Assembly (NCBI GenBank): GCA_019155185.1
Contig: CM032797.1
Span: forward strand, 15,152,659 to 15,216,658
Length of the DNA stretch: 64,000 bases
Direction: 5' to 3'
DNA from: Beaufortia kweichowensis
Taxonomy: Eukaryota; Chordata; Actinopteri; Cypriniformes; Gastromyzontidae
Shown here: positions 23,501 through 32,312 of the stretch, one piece after another
Position numbering within the stretch: position 1 is the stretch's first letter
Layout of the letters: each line of letters opens with the position of its first letter
Position numbers and translations under genes: made by a program
Notes under the pieces: generated by a model
The model's database searches: none
Told to the model about the DNA's origin: nothing
Seen by the model: the letters and a program-made list of their open reading frames with translations, nothing else

Positions 23501-26500
23501 GTTACTGGCTGCCTTCCCTTTCCTTTGGGCTTTACAGCAGTCTGTTAGAATAAGGTAAATAGAATCAATGTTTATCTTAATCGTATCTCGGATTGATGTC
23601 TCTTAAATATAATAAAAACTGTCATTTTTACATGTTAAATGTGTTTACAGTAAATATTTTTCTAAATGGACTGATTGTCCATTTATTTATTTTTTACTAT
23701 TTTTGCCTACTTATTAACATTAAATGTAATTTATCTTTTTATGTAAAATTTCTTTTCACACCCAGTAACTAAACCATGGCACACAGCAGTTTTAACACTT
23801 CTGCCAGGCGCTGAGGTGGGCGGGTCAGTGAGGTGGGTGATGACGGACAACCAGACATACACGCGGAGTCACTGAATGGAGGAGAGGTGGACAGTTATTA
23901 TGAAGTGCCTGTGATATGTGACAGGCCCTGTCATCCACCATGACACATAATCTCATCAAGCCTGACAGAAAAAGGCTCTGCCGTCTAATCCATGAAGGAG
24001 AAATACTCATCACTGATCTCTATCTCGCTCAGGAGGTGCGACTTCTGTAGAGGTCACACACTGTTTAACAGACGCCCCTGCTTTAAATCGACACATCCAT
24101 CCACCGGCCAAACAGGAGGGGTGGACTTATTCCTTCCTGTTATCTTAAATCGAAATTGACAATGTGGCAGATAAAACTGGTAAGGTATACTAAAACCACT
24201 CCTTACCTGACCGGCTTTAGCATTTTCACAGACGAAGGTCTCGTAGAATGAAGCGAGCGTAGGGGGGTTATCGTTGACGTCCAGTACGCGGATGTACACG
24301 GGCGCTCGGCTGCTTCCGCTGAGGGTCATCTACAGTACGTGGAAAACAAAAGGATGTGGTTTAAAATATGTGGCAGATGATTTAAGTCTCTTTGGGACAC
24401 TTAAGCAGATTTCTAATTTAAAAAGTAAACTAATATATTTATCCAATATAAACTGTCATGGCAAATGAAAATGTAGAAATCATACTGGAGAAATGTAATG
24501 CTGAATGACTTGAGCTCAATCCCGTAAATTCATCCTAAATAAACTGCGGCCACGTGCCATTTGGAGCTGATCTGTATATGCATAATGGCAGTGTACCAGA
24601 TACTCACTGAACTCGGTTGCGATCACAGAGATGTTATGCCAAGCAAATTCCTCTCTGTCCAGAGACTTTTTCAGGAATATAGATCCATTCCCAGCATGGA
24701 TGTCAAAAACCCAGTCCACGTCGGTGTGGCGATCAATCTTATACCTGCAATGCACATGTGTTAGTCAATAACAATGTGTTTTTAAACATAAAGCAGTATG
24801 TGAAGAGGGGGCTGGAGGGAAGAAAATGTGTTTGTTCAGTTTTATTGAATTAAGAGGAAGAGATTGTCTAATTATCATCCTGATATAATGTGATTGCTTT
24901 TTGTTTATCCGACTTTTAATCATTGACCTAATTGATTTTCTGTCTGAAAGTTCAAAACACGCCCAAGGTGCCATGCACATTTTCAGAAGTTTTAAAAATC
25001 ATTGTAAATTTAAGAGTCCACACCACATTGAAAAAGATACAGAGAAATAATAGTGCTATAAATCACTTTAAGGGCCATTTTTTAATTAATTATAAAACAT
25101 TGACAGCCAATCAAAATCTATACATAAAAATCTATACACATTTGTGTGGACGCCTTCATAGTCATCTTTACAGTTATCTTGGTGTGAATAGGCCAAATAG
25201 TCTTTTCATTTTTACTGTTTATACACTTAAGACTCTATAATTGTCTAATTTTTAACTTTGTGTTAAACAGTGCTGAACAATGACAATTTTATAAGTAAGC
25301 AGTAAGCACTAGCTTTGAGTATCTTATAAACAGTTACCACAAAATGCTAATATAAAAGCCTAAAAATACATATATCAATGTACAAGTTCATGTAGTAAAA
25401 TCACTAAAAGTCTTCATTCTACTGGAAAAATAGTCTCTGTTCAACTGTGATATATGTTTTTGTTGCTAATGGTGCTGTGCAATTGGGTAAAGCAATCATA
25501 GATTGCTGACCAAGAAGTTACTGACCAATCAGAATCAAGGACTGAAACTAACCGTTTTATAAGTAATAATAAGTAGTTAGTGTGTGATTAGGTGAAGTTT
25601 TCACAAACTCCACAAAATTCATCAAGTTGCTAACTAAAACAGAAACAAATCAGCCCATGCTCCAATTACACATCTACCGACATAAAAGTGCAATCTCAGT
25701 TGATTACAACAGAATAAATTACAAAGACCTCTGACAAAAGAGGTCTTCATCCCTAAACACAAGTGATCCTTTGGAACAAAGAAGATACTTAAACCGAGTT
25801 ATAACTGCATGAGATCCCACAGCCCAGAGCCTAAACATGGCCAGCTCCCATTTGTTCTTATTTCACCAGAAGCTCACAATATTGCTCTTTCAAATGCAAT
25901 AAATCAGCAGGATTGTTCAATTTCCTAATTAGCCTCCTGATGTTGAGAGCGACAGCGTGGCCCGCGCTGCTGATGTCCCTGATAATTACCAGCCCTGAAG
26001 TCCTGTTCTCTGCTGCGGAGGGCTTTTTAATTGCGCTTCCTTTCCATGTTCTTATTTACTGCACTCTCCGGAGGGAAAAACATCTATTTATTGCCCTCCT
26101 GAGCCTCACAACATCAGCTTTATTATTAGGGCGCTTTGGACAGTGATAATATCCTCATTTATTCTAATAACCGTAGTTTATTAGAATTATCTTATAAAAA
26201 GTCTGCGATTGAAGGACCTTTTGGATTAAATGTGAATTAAATAAGTGTGCTCGGAGGAATCGGTCCGTCTGAGCTTGAAAAAGATTAATCGGTTTGCGGG
26301 CGTCAGAAGGTCATCGGATGAAACGGGCAGATGCCCAACGGGTTTGCAAGTTGCTTTCAAATGACAATGTGTTGGAAAATCCACATTTAAACAGATGAAC
26401 TAGCGGGAGACTAAATGATATATTAATATGTAATGTGATGATCTTTTAGCAAGGTTCTTACTTGACCAGGCTGCGTTGTATGTCGGGGTCCACGGCACTG

Positions 26501-29500
26501 ACCGATCCTATGACAGTGCCCACAGGTGTGTCCTCCTTCACCTTTAAAATATAACTAGATTTTTCGAATTGAGGGGGTTCATCCACATCTTCAATACTGA
26601 TCCTGACCGTGGCCATGTCTTTTGCGTCTAGACTCAGAAAGCGAGGGTCAGGATGTGTGTTTTGCACCTGGATTTGAAGCGTGTATGATTTTTTCTTCTC
26701 ATAGTCAAGAGGCTGAAAAACAAACATATTCACACCAATAAACAATCGACGCAAATTTACTATACGTTATGTTGTGCATTTGAAAAAACTCTTTCACAGT
26801 CTGTACCTTCTTCACAGTGAGTATGCCTTCTTGGCTCTTCATGTCAGTGATGATATCAAACACATCTAGACCATCTCCACCAACAACGGTGTAGTCCATC
26901 TCCACATTTCTGCCGACGTCTGCATCCACAGCCCGAATAATGCCGACTGATTTTCCCACTTCAGTGAGCTCTGGAACGCTGAACTGAAATATACCTGAGG
27001 AACACCATTTCAAAACTTTAGAGTTTGTGATCAAGATTGTTTGTGATCACACATTTACTTTATAATGCTAATCTCTTTGACTTGATATAATGTAATTTGG
27101 CAATTCCAGCAGATGTGACATTTTTAGTCAAAACCTAAAATAAATCTTTTTACCAGCATATTGAATCAACAGTTTATATGTCTATAAACCAACTGCTGAT
27201 AGAGTCCAGACATCAAAAAATATTAGTCTATGCATATATTTTCTATTAAAGAGGAGTAAAATATACATTTTATTTTTATGAGGAATATGGATCGTTATGG
27301 ATGTGACAATTCTGAAACAGCACTTTTCCAATTATCAAAAAAAGAGACCTCACATGGTTATTTAAACCATCAAATATTCACATCTGACCTATCAGTATGG
27401 TGAAAATCTTTTACCAAAAGAATAACCTTTGCATGGAATTGCCCAAAAGTTAACATTATTGCATTAAGATTATTTACATGTTGCTAAATTAAAGATGTGA
27501 AACTAAAGTGCCTTTCTTCGTTCAGAAAAGAACATGTAATACCAGATCGCCACATCTAACAATTTAGCCAATTAAAAACGCTTTAAACTTACTTTGATAT
27601 ATTGTTGTTCTCTCTCAACCAAGTTATTGTAATAAATGTTAAATGTGACAAATGCAAATACTGCCTGTAATAATTCCTTAAAGTCCTTTGATTAACTGAC
27701 AGAATTCATAGCAGTTTTTTATTTGCATGTACTGTAGGCCTAAATAATAGATTGTATTAAAGAAAAACACAAAGGAGTAAGTGAGCTCAGTCTATTTTAT
27801 CAGGATTAACATACAGACCTCACGCACAGGCTAAAACTGAGAACAAAAGCTTTGCCCCTAACTATTTTTCTTCACATAGTCACAAAAACTTTTATTATCT
27901 TTGCTTCCATGAGGTTTGAAGGAACGTCTGACTTGTTAGTTTCTGAGCTGTGTGCATTTAAATACTGTAATTAAACAAGAACCATCTGAAATATTGAATA
28001 AATGTCTGGTGTAAATACCAGTTTGCTTGAAGCTTACATCAAAATGATATTCCAACAAGTGAAAGCATACTTACTTTTCGTGAAGCGTGGGGGGTTATCG
28101 TTGACATCCGTTAAGCTAATGTTGACCGTGGTGGTGCCTGTTAAGCCTCCCTTCTGGCCGGCCATGTCCTTGGCTTCGATCACCACCTGGTAATGTTCCC
28201 TCTGCTCTCGGTCCATGTCGGAAGGCCCCAAAGCTGTCCGGATTATGCCTGAGGGAAAGATGGTTTGTTTTTATTCATGTATTTTTCATCACATGCAACA
28301 ACAAAATGCTTTAGCAGCTGAGTCCTTTTTGTGGTTGAAGAGGGCAGAATTAATTGCGTACATGCATGCACACCGACATTTTGCCGCAGAGATTATTAAA
28401 GACATCAGCTGCTGATTGAGAGATCGCTGCGGGTTCTGACGAAACAAGACCTTGGATTATTGAGACCAGTGTTTTACAAGTTAAACCAATTTGATCTCAA
28501 GCACTTTCAGAGTAGCACCTTATGGAAGAAAGCGGCAAATTAAGTTCTTTTTCATAGCAAGAAAAATTCAATTAAAGTAGTTAACAAACATACAGTAAAC
28601 ATTTCATTTCAACCATGAATGTTGTTCAGGACATTTTATATTAAAGTTACCATGGAATCAAAATAGACTCTATTTATTGTCTTCACTCATTATTTCAAAA
28701 GGTTTTCGGTCTATTCACATCCTCTGAAATTACTCTTCTGTTGACATCATTTAGACCTATTTTTAATACAAAATGTTAAGCAATGTTCAGTCTGTATGGC
28801 ACTGACATTTATCCATTTAGCCGACGCTTTTATCCAAAGCAACTTGTAAGCGGTGGATTAATGATATACCCTGAACTGACTTCATGCTACTAACCTAAAT
28901 GCTCCACAAACTGAGCTATAGAAACACACAGGTATAAAATAGACACTTTTTAAAATCCAACCAATTTCTCATTTCATTCCAGGCTGCACATTGACAAATA
29001 TTAATTCTGATATCTCAGTTAACCCAAAAAAGGCGAAAGATAAATCCATAAATTTATGTGGCGATGGATCCTGGCTCTGCTGTATATCTTTGAATGGCAC
29101 AAACGCTTCCAGATTAACCTCCGGCTCTAAAGAATATCCCTTTTTTAGGCCTTAGGATTTTATGTGCTTTGCTGTGACACGTACATCATCGTTCCTATCC
29201 CATCTGGGCTAAAGCATATCAGTGTTAAGCTGGATACTAATCTGCCATGGGAGCTTTTGTGTTTCTATTTCTCTTTTGTTTAAACAAAGACCTCTGTGGG
29301 AAATGTTCCAGGACACACATTAGTGATGATTAAACTCGCTGGGCGAATTTGCTCGGCTTGAACGGTGGAGCGCAGAGCAACCCTTGCCCAATATGAAATT
29401 ATATACAAATACAGACACAGCACACACACTCTCTCTGTGTATATTTCCATCTCGGAGAAGACTGATTATGATATAACAGCTCAATGTGGACTGACCTGTA

Positions 29501-32200
29501 TTTGGCTCTACTGAGAAGTATGGGTGACCCTGGCTGATGCTGTAGGTGAGCTTTGCACTGTTGCCAAACATTTCATCATCTGCATCCTGGGCGGTAACTT
29601 GAGTGACATATGTGCCTGAAACAGTTAGAAATTATTTAAAAATTTGTTAAAAAATGGTAAAGGAATTTCAGTTTGTACATTGTATGAGTTAGAGTATAAG
29701 TCATGTGAACCACCTTTTTGGGATTTTATGTGCTTATTCAAAGTAAATGTATAAAAATAGCATTCATTTTTGGTGAAGTGTCCCTTTCAATCAAAGATGA
29801 AAAATATCAAATATTGAATAAGATACATGTGTGCTTATTAAAACCCTAAATCCATGTTTTCTAAGCTGACAGAACTTACCAATATGTGACCTTTCAGGTA
29901 CAGACGCCATATAAATCTCCTTGTCAAATTTGGGCTCATTGTCATTGATGTCGTGTAGTTTTACAATAAACTCGGTCTCCGGCTCCAGAGGCACGCCGTT
30001 CCTCTTGCTGACAGCCTGAGCTCGGAGAGTGTAGAAAGGTTTCTCCTCTCTATCCAGGCTCCTGGTAGCATGCAGATCTCCTGAGTTGGCATCTATGACA
30101 AAGATCGTCCCCGCACCTTCACCCGAGAGAACGTACATCACCGCGCCGTCTCCTCTATCCATATCTGAGTGAAGCTGTTGAGAGGAAGCGAGTCAAGCGT
30201 TTCATCAGCACCTCCGCTCATTCATCCGTTGATAAGGCTCATGAATATGTATCACATTTGATATTCTGTCTGTATTCAATATCCGCTGATTTTGAGGCAA
30301 TAAAACAATAAGAAAATTCTACTAGGGGGAACTATCAAAAGACAGGTACTCCATAGTAAATATGTGAAAATGAGTCCTTGTGGAATTGAATTTTGATGGC
30401 GTATCAGATGAAAGTACAACAAGTTGAATGTGCAATCACGGTGAAAGCACACCATTACCAACAGTGACAGTATCGTACGGTGCAACCCCTTCTGTCAGAT
30501 ATTCATGAGGAAAATCAAACTTTTTCTACTTTGAGTCTCTTCTTTAAGGTATGTGGATGAAACACACCATACAGATCTGAATGAATTCTATTCACCTTTC
30601 TAAAAGAAACGGTGGAATTGATTAATAGGAACGTCACCTTTTGGAGGTCTGATTTGATTAACTTTTACAATGAATCTGATTAAGAATTGAATGAGTTATT
30701 TGATCCTTCTTTCCAATTGAATGAGCAGCTTTGTAACAGTAAAATAGGGTGGTAAAATACAAAAGACCACTCGAACACAATAGCGCTTTTGCTCTTCATG
30801 ACTTTGGCAGTGAACTGTTCAGAAACGTCTGATTCTACTCCGCTACACGATCCTCACACGAACCATTCATAACAAGGAGAGCTTTATGAATTCTGCGCTT
30901 ACAACATTGCTCATGAATAATACACAGAATGGTGACCCTTTGTAAAGCCTTATTATGAAATAGACACTTCCGACTCAACTTTTTGATTGAATGAGCTGCA
31001 TTCAAAGCCGTTTAAAATGCAAAAAAACGCACACCTCTGACCTCACGTTCTATATTAATGCGTCTATGCTATTAAAGCTGGTTTCCTGCTTGAAAACCTT
31101 AAGCACTCTGCAGTTAAGCTAATAAACTACTATATTAGTTACTGTCTTTCATTATAGGTAAGGTAATTAAAACAACAGGCTTTTATAGACAAAAATCACT
31201 GTAAAACCACTGTAATGGCTTATTATTTTTAGAATGTGTAAGTCTCTGATCACATGAGATCATTCATGTAGCACTTACAGTAGTTCATTTTTTCAGCATC
31301 AACATTTAAAAAGGGAAAGAATACAAACTCTGAGTGACATAATGCCATATTTTAATCAATATCTAAAATATATTTTTGTAGTTACAGCTATTACTAAAAA
31401 TAAAGATTTAATATGTCTTTACTCAGTGTGGTCTAAACATTACTTACATTTACATGTTATGCCTTTGGGAGGCGGTTTTATTAAATCCCTGGGATCGAAC
31501 CAATGACCTTGGCATGCCAACCACTGAGCTACAGGAAAGCTTAATGTTGAAGTTATAATGCAGGCTATGCATTAGACACATAAAACTTTATTTTACATGA
31601 TAACCAGAAATCACAACAATTTAAGTTAAATGTATAATTTTTTCATTGGTATATTTCTGTAGCGCAGCATCTTTTGAAGCTTTTCTCTAATCAACAGTGC
31701 TGAGTTGTTATGTTTTATTCTAATCTTTGATCCTCTGCACAGCTCTGAGCTTCAGCTGCTCTGTGATGGACCAGGGAGGTCAGATTTCATTCTGTTGCTT
31801 ATCTTAAATCCAGCAGGCTCTATGCTGGAGATTCCTACATACGCCATACCTGTACTTTTGATCATTCTCTGTTTATTAACTTCTGAGAAAAAAGTGATGA
31901 AACCAAATCTGTTTCCAACAACAGCTTTGCTCGGACCTGCAGCCACCTTTGTAACCTGGAATAGAAAAATAATCCCCCTACCTTGCCGATGTATTGATGA
32001 TCCGTTCCTGTGTATTCCTCCTGCAGAAAAAACTGTTTCCACATCCAGCCTCTTTTAGAGCGTCTGAGCATCTCTGTGTCTTTGTGTTTTCCCACTTCAA
32101 TATCCTTGTTTTTTCTTTGAAGCGGTCCTCTCGAAAGAGCGATTGCATCTACACTCATGTGCACGCACGCCCACAGAAGAACCACAATCCAAGTCCTCAT
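20040..32200 (-). CDS. cdh10: type II classical cadherin, cadherin-10-like (6/9/10 subgroup), 11 coding exons
   Basis: Calcium-dependent homophilic adhesion receptor of the plasma membrane, linked to actin through catenins. The joined coding exons give 791 residues if one surplus base in exon 9 is ignored. Seen: signal peptide 1-19; propeptide ending R-S-K-R at 47-50; mature N-terminus GWMW with the two type II strand-swap tryptophans (W52, W54); five EC domains with calcium linkers DINDNEP (148-154), DVNDNPP (259-265), DVDEPP (374-379), DVNDNPP (478-484); paired EC5 cysteines (RVCTC); membrane helix about 612-634; juxtamembrane DEGGGEEDTQAFD (659-671) for p120-catenin; PTAPPYDSLATYAYEG (730-745) for beta-catenin. 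All introns are GT-AG. The subgroup is firm. Paralogue choice rests on remembered signatures (SVEPxTGIIRTAL, KKPLDYE, FxIHxGNGS, QTISAxDxDDP, GTLTIRVC), so cdh9 or cdh6, or an a/b duplicate, remain possible. Expression in the nervous system is typical of the subgroup. Confidence 0.92.
20540..21842 (-). other. cadherin intron 11
   Basis: A 1,303-bp intron with donor gtaagt at 21842 and acceptor tag. It is AT-rich. Around 21590-21770 there is a less AT-rich stretch with 'caattaatcaaat'-type homeodomain motifs. No repeat family was recognised. Reading through the donor would add Cys-Lys-Leu and then stop, giving a membrane-anchored form without the catenin-binding tail; that such a form is made is not shown. 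Confidence 0.8.
21843..22094 (-). CDS. cdh10: cadherin exon 11: EC5 end and most of the membrane helix
   Basis: The exon is 252 bp, exactly the length expected for a type II cadherin, with acceptor 'ctcttcacag' and donor 'T|gtaagt'. It encodes residues 542-625: DNTAGIFTHRTGF, the EC5 strand ELPIQSSTGTLTIRVCTCD, the membrane-proximal GNMEMCNAEAL with its conserved cysteine, and the start of the helix (STGALVAILLCILILL). Both phases fit their neighbours. Confidence 0.96.
22095..22705 (-). other. cadherin intron 10
   Basis: A 611-bp intron between a gtgagt donor and a cttcacag acceptor. The sequence is mostly AT-rich and no repeat or secondary exon was recognised. Confidence 0.8.
22706..22823 (-). 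CDS. cdh10: cadherin exon 10: first half of EC5
   Basis: The exon is 118 bp, matching the family length, with acceptor 'ctgtcacag' and donor 'GAG|gtgagt'. It encodes residues 503-541: KIQTISAIDPDDPAGG, HRFFFKLAPES and NFSVRDNG. The QTISA..D.DDP..G pattern is the start of EC5 in the 6/9/10 subgroup. No frame disruption is seen. Confidence 0.95.
22824..24206 (-). other. cadherin intron 9
   Basis: A 1,383-bp intron with donor gtaagg. It holds a partial palindromic MITE (23043-23160). The rest is AT-rich, with no exon-like signal I could support. Confidence 0.8.
23043..23160. repeat. half copy of the 'aaagggatagttca' MITE family
   Basis: The blocks 'agatagtttatccaaaaataaaaattct', 'atttatcctcatttcattcaaaatctgta' and 'ctttcttctatgaaacacaaag' (read in parts) follow the order of the left half of the family. 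The sequence then runs into a T-rich tract, and the right half is not recognisable. Confidence 0.65.
24207..24329 (-). CDS. cdh10: cadherin exon 9 with an apparent one-base insertion
   Basis: The exon runs from acceptor 'cgtactgtag' to donor 'CAG|gtaagg'. From about 24317 on it encodes EC4/EC5 linker sequence GSSRAPVYIRVLDVNDNPP and FYETFVCENAKAGQ. It is 123 bp, whereas 122 bp is expected and needed for frame. The phase carried from exon 8 reads Asn-Asp-Pro-Gln, like the Asn-Asn-Pro-Lys of other members, and then drifts out of frame at CAGCGGAAGC (24320-24311). If unchanged, this frame meets a TAA about 20 codons later. The exon is certain; the integrity of the frame is not. Confidence 0.9.
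24608..24744 (-). CDS. cdh10: cadherin exon 8: EC4, second half
   Basis: The exon is 137 bp, the family length, with acceptor 'gtgcattgcag' and strong donor 'TTCA|gtgagt'. It encodes residues 417-461: YKIDRHTDVDWVFDIHAGNG, SIFLKKSLDREE and WHNISVIATEF. A second possible donor, 'CTG|gtacac', lies 11 bp further into the intron (exon end 24597). It would restore the reading frame lost in exon 9 and add residues S-E-Y-L. Confidence 0.95.
24745..26461 (-). other. cadherin intron 7
   Basis: A 1,717-bp intron. Its middle is ordinary AT-rich DNA, but about 25910-26230 is less AT-rich, non-repetitive and packed with homeodomain-type cores ('tttaattgcg', 'attattag', 'tctaataacc'). This makes it a candidate intronic enhancer. 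Confidence 0.75.
25910..26230. promoter_or_regulatory. candidate intronic enhancer / conserved non-coding element
   Basis: The segment contrasts in base composition with the rest of intron 7 and has no frame continuing the cadherin. It contains several TAAT/ATTA cores and a GATAA core ('gtgataatatcc'). The call rests on composition and motif density only. Confidence 0.3.
26462..26712 (-). CDS. cdh10: cadherin exon 7: EC3 end to EC4 start
   Basis: Acceptor 'gtttttcag', donor 'CAA|gtaaga'. It encodes residues 333-415: PLDYEKKKSYTL, NTHPDPRFLSL, TVRISIEDVDEPPQFEKSSY and VKEDTPVGTVIGSV. It is 251 bp against 254 in remembered mammalian members, because one residue is missing in the loop before KDMATV. 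The EC3/EC4 linker has DVDEPP, as usual for type II cadherins. Confidence 0.96.
26807..26994 (-). CDS. cdh10: cadherin exon 6: EC3, first part
   Basis: The exon is 188 bp with acceptor 'gttcctcag' and donor 'AAG|gtacag'. It encodes residues 271-332: IFQFSVPELTEVGKSVGII, the calcium-binding RAVDADVGRNVEMDY, and GDGLDVFDI..KSQEGILTVKK. The intron to exon 7 is only 94 bp, the shortest of the gene. Confidence 0.96.
26995..28074 (-). other. cadherin intron 5
   Basis: A 1,080-bp intron with a gtaagt donor. A copy of the three-copy dispersed repeat family lies at 27101-27450; the rest is AT-rich with no other recognised feature. Confidence 0.8.
27101..27450 (+). repeat. dispersed repeat family, copy 1 (plus orientation)
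   Basis: It shares blocks in order with 50631-51185 and, inverted, with 54954-55268: 'aattccagc', 'gatgtgacattttt', 'gtccagacatcaaa', 'tatgaggaatatgga', 'ttatggatgtgacaattctg', 'gagacctcacatgg', 'tttaaacca', 'agtatggt' and 'tgcatggaattgccc'. It has no open frame of note, so it is a non-autonomous element or a fragment of a larger one. The family name is unknown to me. Confidence 0.8.
28075..28248 (-). CDS. cdh10: cadherin exon 5: end of EC2
   Basis: Acceptor 'ctttccctcag', donor 'AAAA|gtaagt'. It encodes residues 213-269: IIRTALGPSDMDREQREHYQ, VVIEAKDMAGQKGG, LTGTTTVNISLTDVNDNPPRF. It is 174 bp, six more than remembered relatives, because of two extra residues (GPSDMD where others have LNMD or PNM). 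The DVNDNPP linker is intact. Confidence 0.96.
28249..29495 (-). other. cadherin intron 4
   Basis: A 1,247-bp intron with a gtcagt donor. It contains a SINE tail at 28801-28920. No alternative exon could be supported. Confidence 0.8.
28801..28920 (-). repeat. tRNA-derived SINE, 3' part and decayed body
   Basis: 'ccatttagccgacgctttta' followed by 'tccaaagcaacttgtaag' is the reverse complement of the common teleost SINE tail. The end 'ctgagctata' on the plus strand corresponds to the box A end of the tRNA-like head. The body is decayed. Related copies lie at 31441 and 42727. Confidence 0.75.
29496..29615 (-). CDS. cdh10: cadherin exon 4: EC2, first part
   Basis: The exon is 120 bp, exactly the family length, with acceptor 'ctaactgtttcag' and donor 'ACAG|gtcagt'. 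It encodes residues 172-211: TYVTQVTAQDADDEMFGNS, AKLTYSISQG and HPYFSVEPNT. The DADD calcium ligands and YFSVEPxTG are typical of the subgroup. Confidence 0.96.
29755..29790. repeat. end fragment of the 'aaagggatagttca' MITE family in intron 3
   Basis: 'cattcatttttggtgaagtg' followed by 'tccctttcaa' matches the right end of the family. It lies within the 264-bp intron 3 (29616-29879), so the insertion makes up part of a very short intron. Confidence 0.6.
29880..30174 (-). CDS. cdh10: cadherin exon 3: EC1 and start of EC2
   Basis: The exon is 295 bp, the family length, with acceptor 'cttcctctcaacag' and donor 'ATTG|gtaagt'. It encodes residues 74-171: LHSDMDRGDG, YVLSGEGAGTIFVID, GDLHATRSLDREEKPFYTLR, EPETEFIVKLHDINDNEP and ASVPERSHI. 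The LDRE calcium motif and the DINDNEP linker are intact. Confidence 0.97.
30175..31981 (-). other. cadherin intron 2
   Basis: A 1,807-bp AT-rich intron with donor gtaggg. It contains a SINE relic at 31441-31540 and nothing else I could identify. Confidence 0.8.
31441..31540 (-). repeat. tRNA-derived SINE head, minus orientation
   Basis: On the minus strand the sequence reads 'TAGCTCAGTGG' (box A, 31531-31521) and 'GGTTCGATCCC' (box B, 31501-31491). These are the spacing and motifs of a tRNA-derived RNA polymerase III promoter. The flanking 'acttacatttacat' belongs to the SINE tail. It is not a tRNA gene: the fold is incomplete. Confidence 0.75.
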
Positions 32201-32312
32201 CTTTCCTGCTCTTAGGGTGTCTTACAAATGATGACGATCCTATCTTCCAAAGTTATAAAGTTCTGCAGTACGCCTTCATAGTCCTCCCTGCAGCCAGCAA
32301 GCCACACGGTAC
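31982..32312 (-). CDS. cdh10: cadherin exon 2: 5' UTR end, start codon, signal peptide, propeptide
   Basis: The acceptor 'tttcttttctgtaacag' at 32313 has a strong pyrimidine tract; the donor is 'AAG|gtaggg'. The first 112 bases are 5' UTR and the ATG is at 32200, with A at -3. It encodes residues 1-73: MRTWIVVLLWACVHMSVDA (signal peptide), a short propeptide, RRSKR furin site, then GWMWKQFFLQEEYTGTDHQY and IGK. The end in phase 0 after GK is the family pattern. Weaker acceptors nearer the ATG exist but lack a pyrimidine tract. Confidence 0.93.
32253..32279 (-). other. upstream ORF of 8 codons in the 5' UTR
   Basis: ATG at 32279 is followed by AAG GCG TAC TGC AGA ACT TTA and TAA (ends 32253). 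It precedes the cadherin start by 79 bases. Pyrimidine-rich context at -3 makes it weak, so most ribosomes would pass it. It applies only if the exon starts at 32312 as proposed. Confidence 0.6.

Noticed and set aside
31491..31531. Possible tRNA gene (box A and box B present)
   Set aside because: The stems do not form a full cloverleaf and SINE tail sequence is attached; it is a SINE head.
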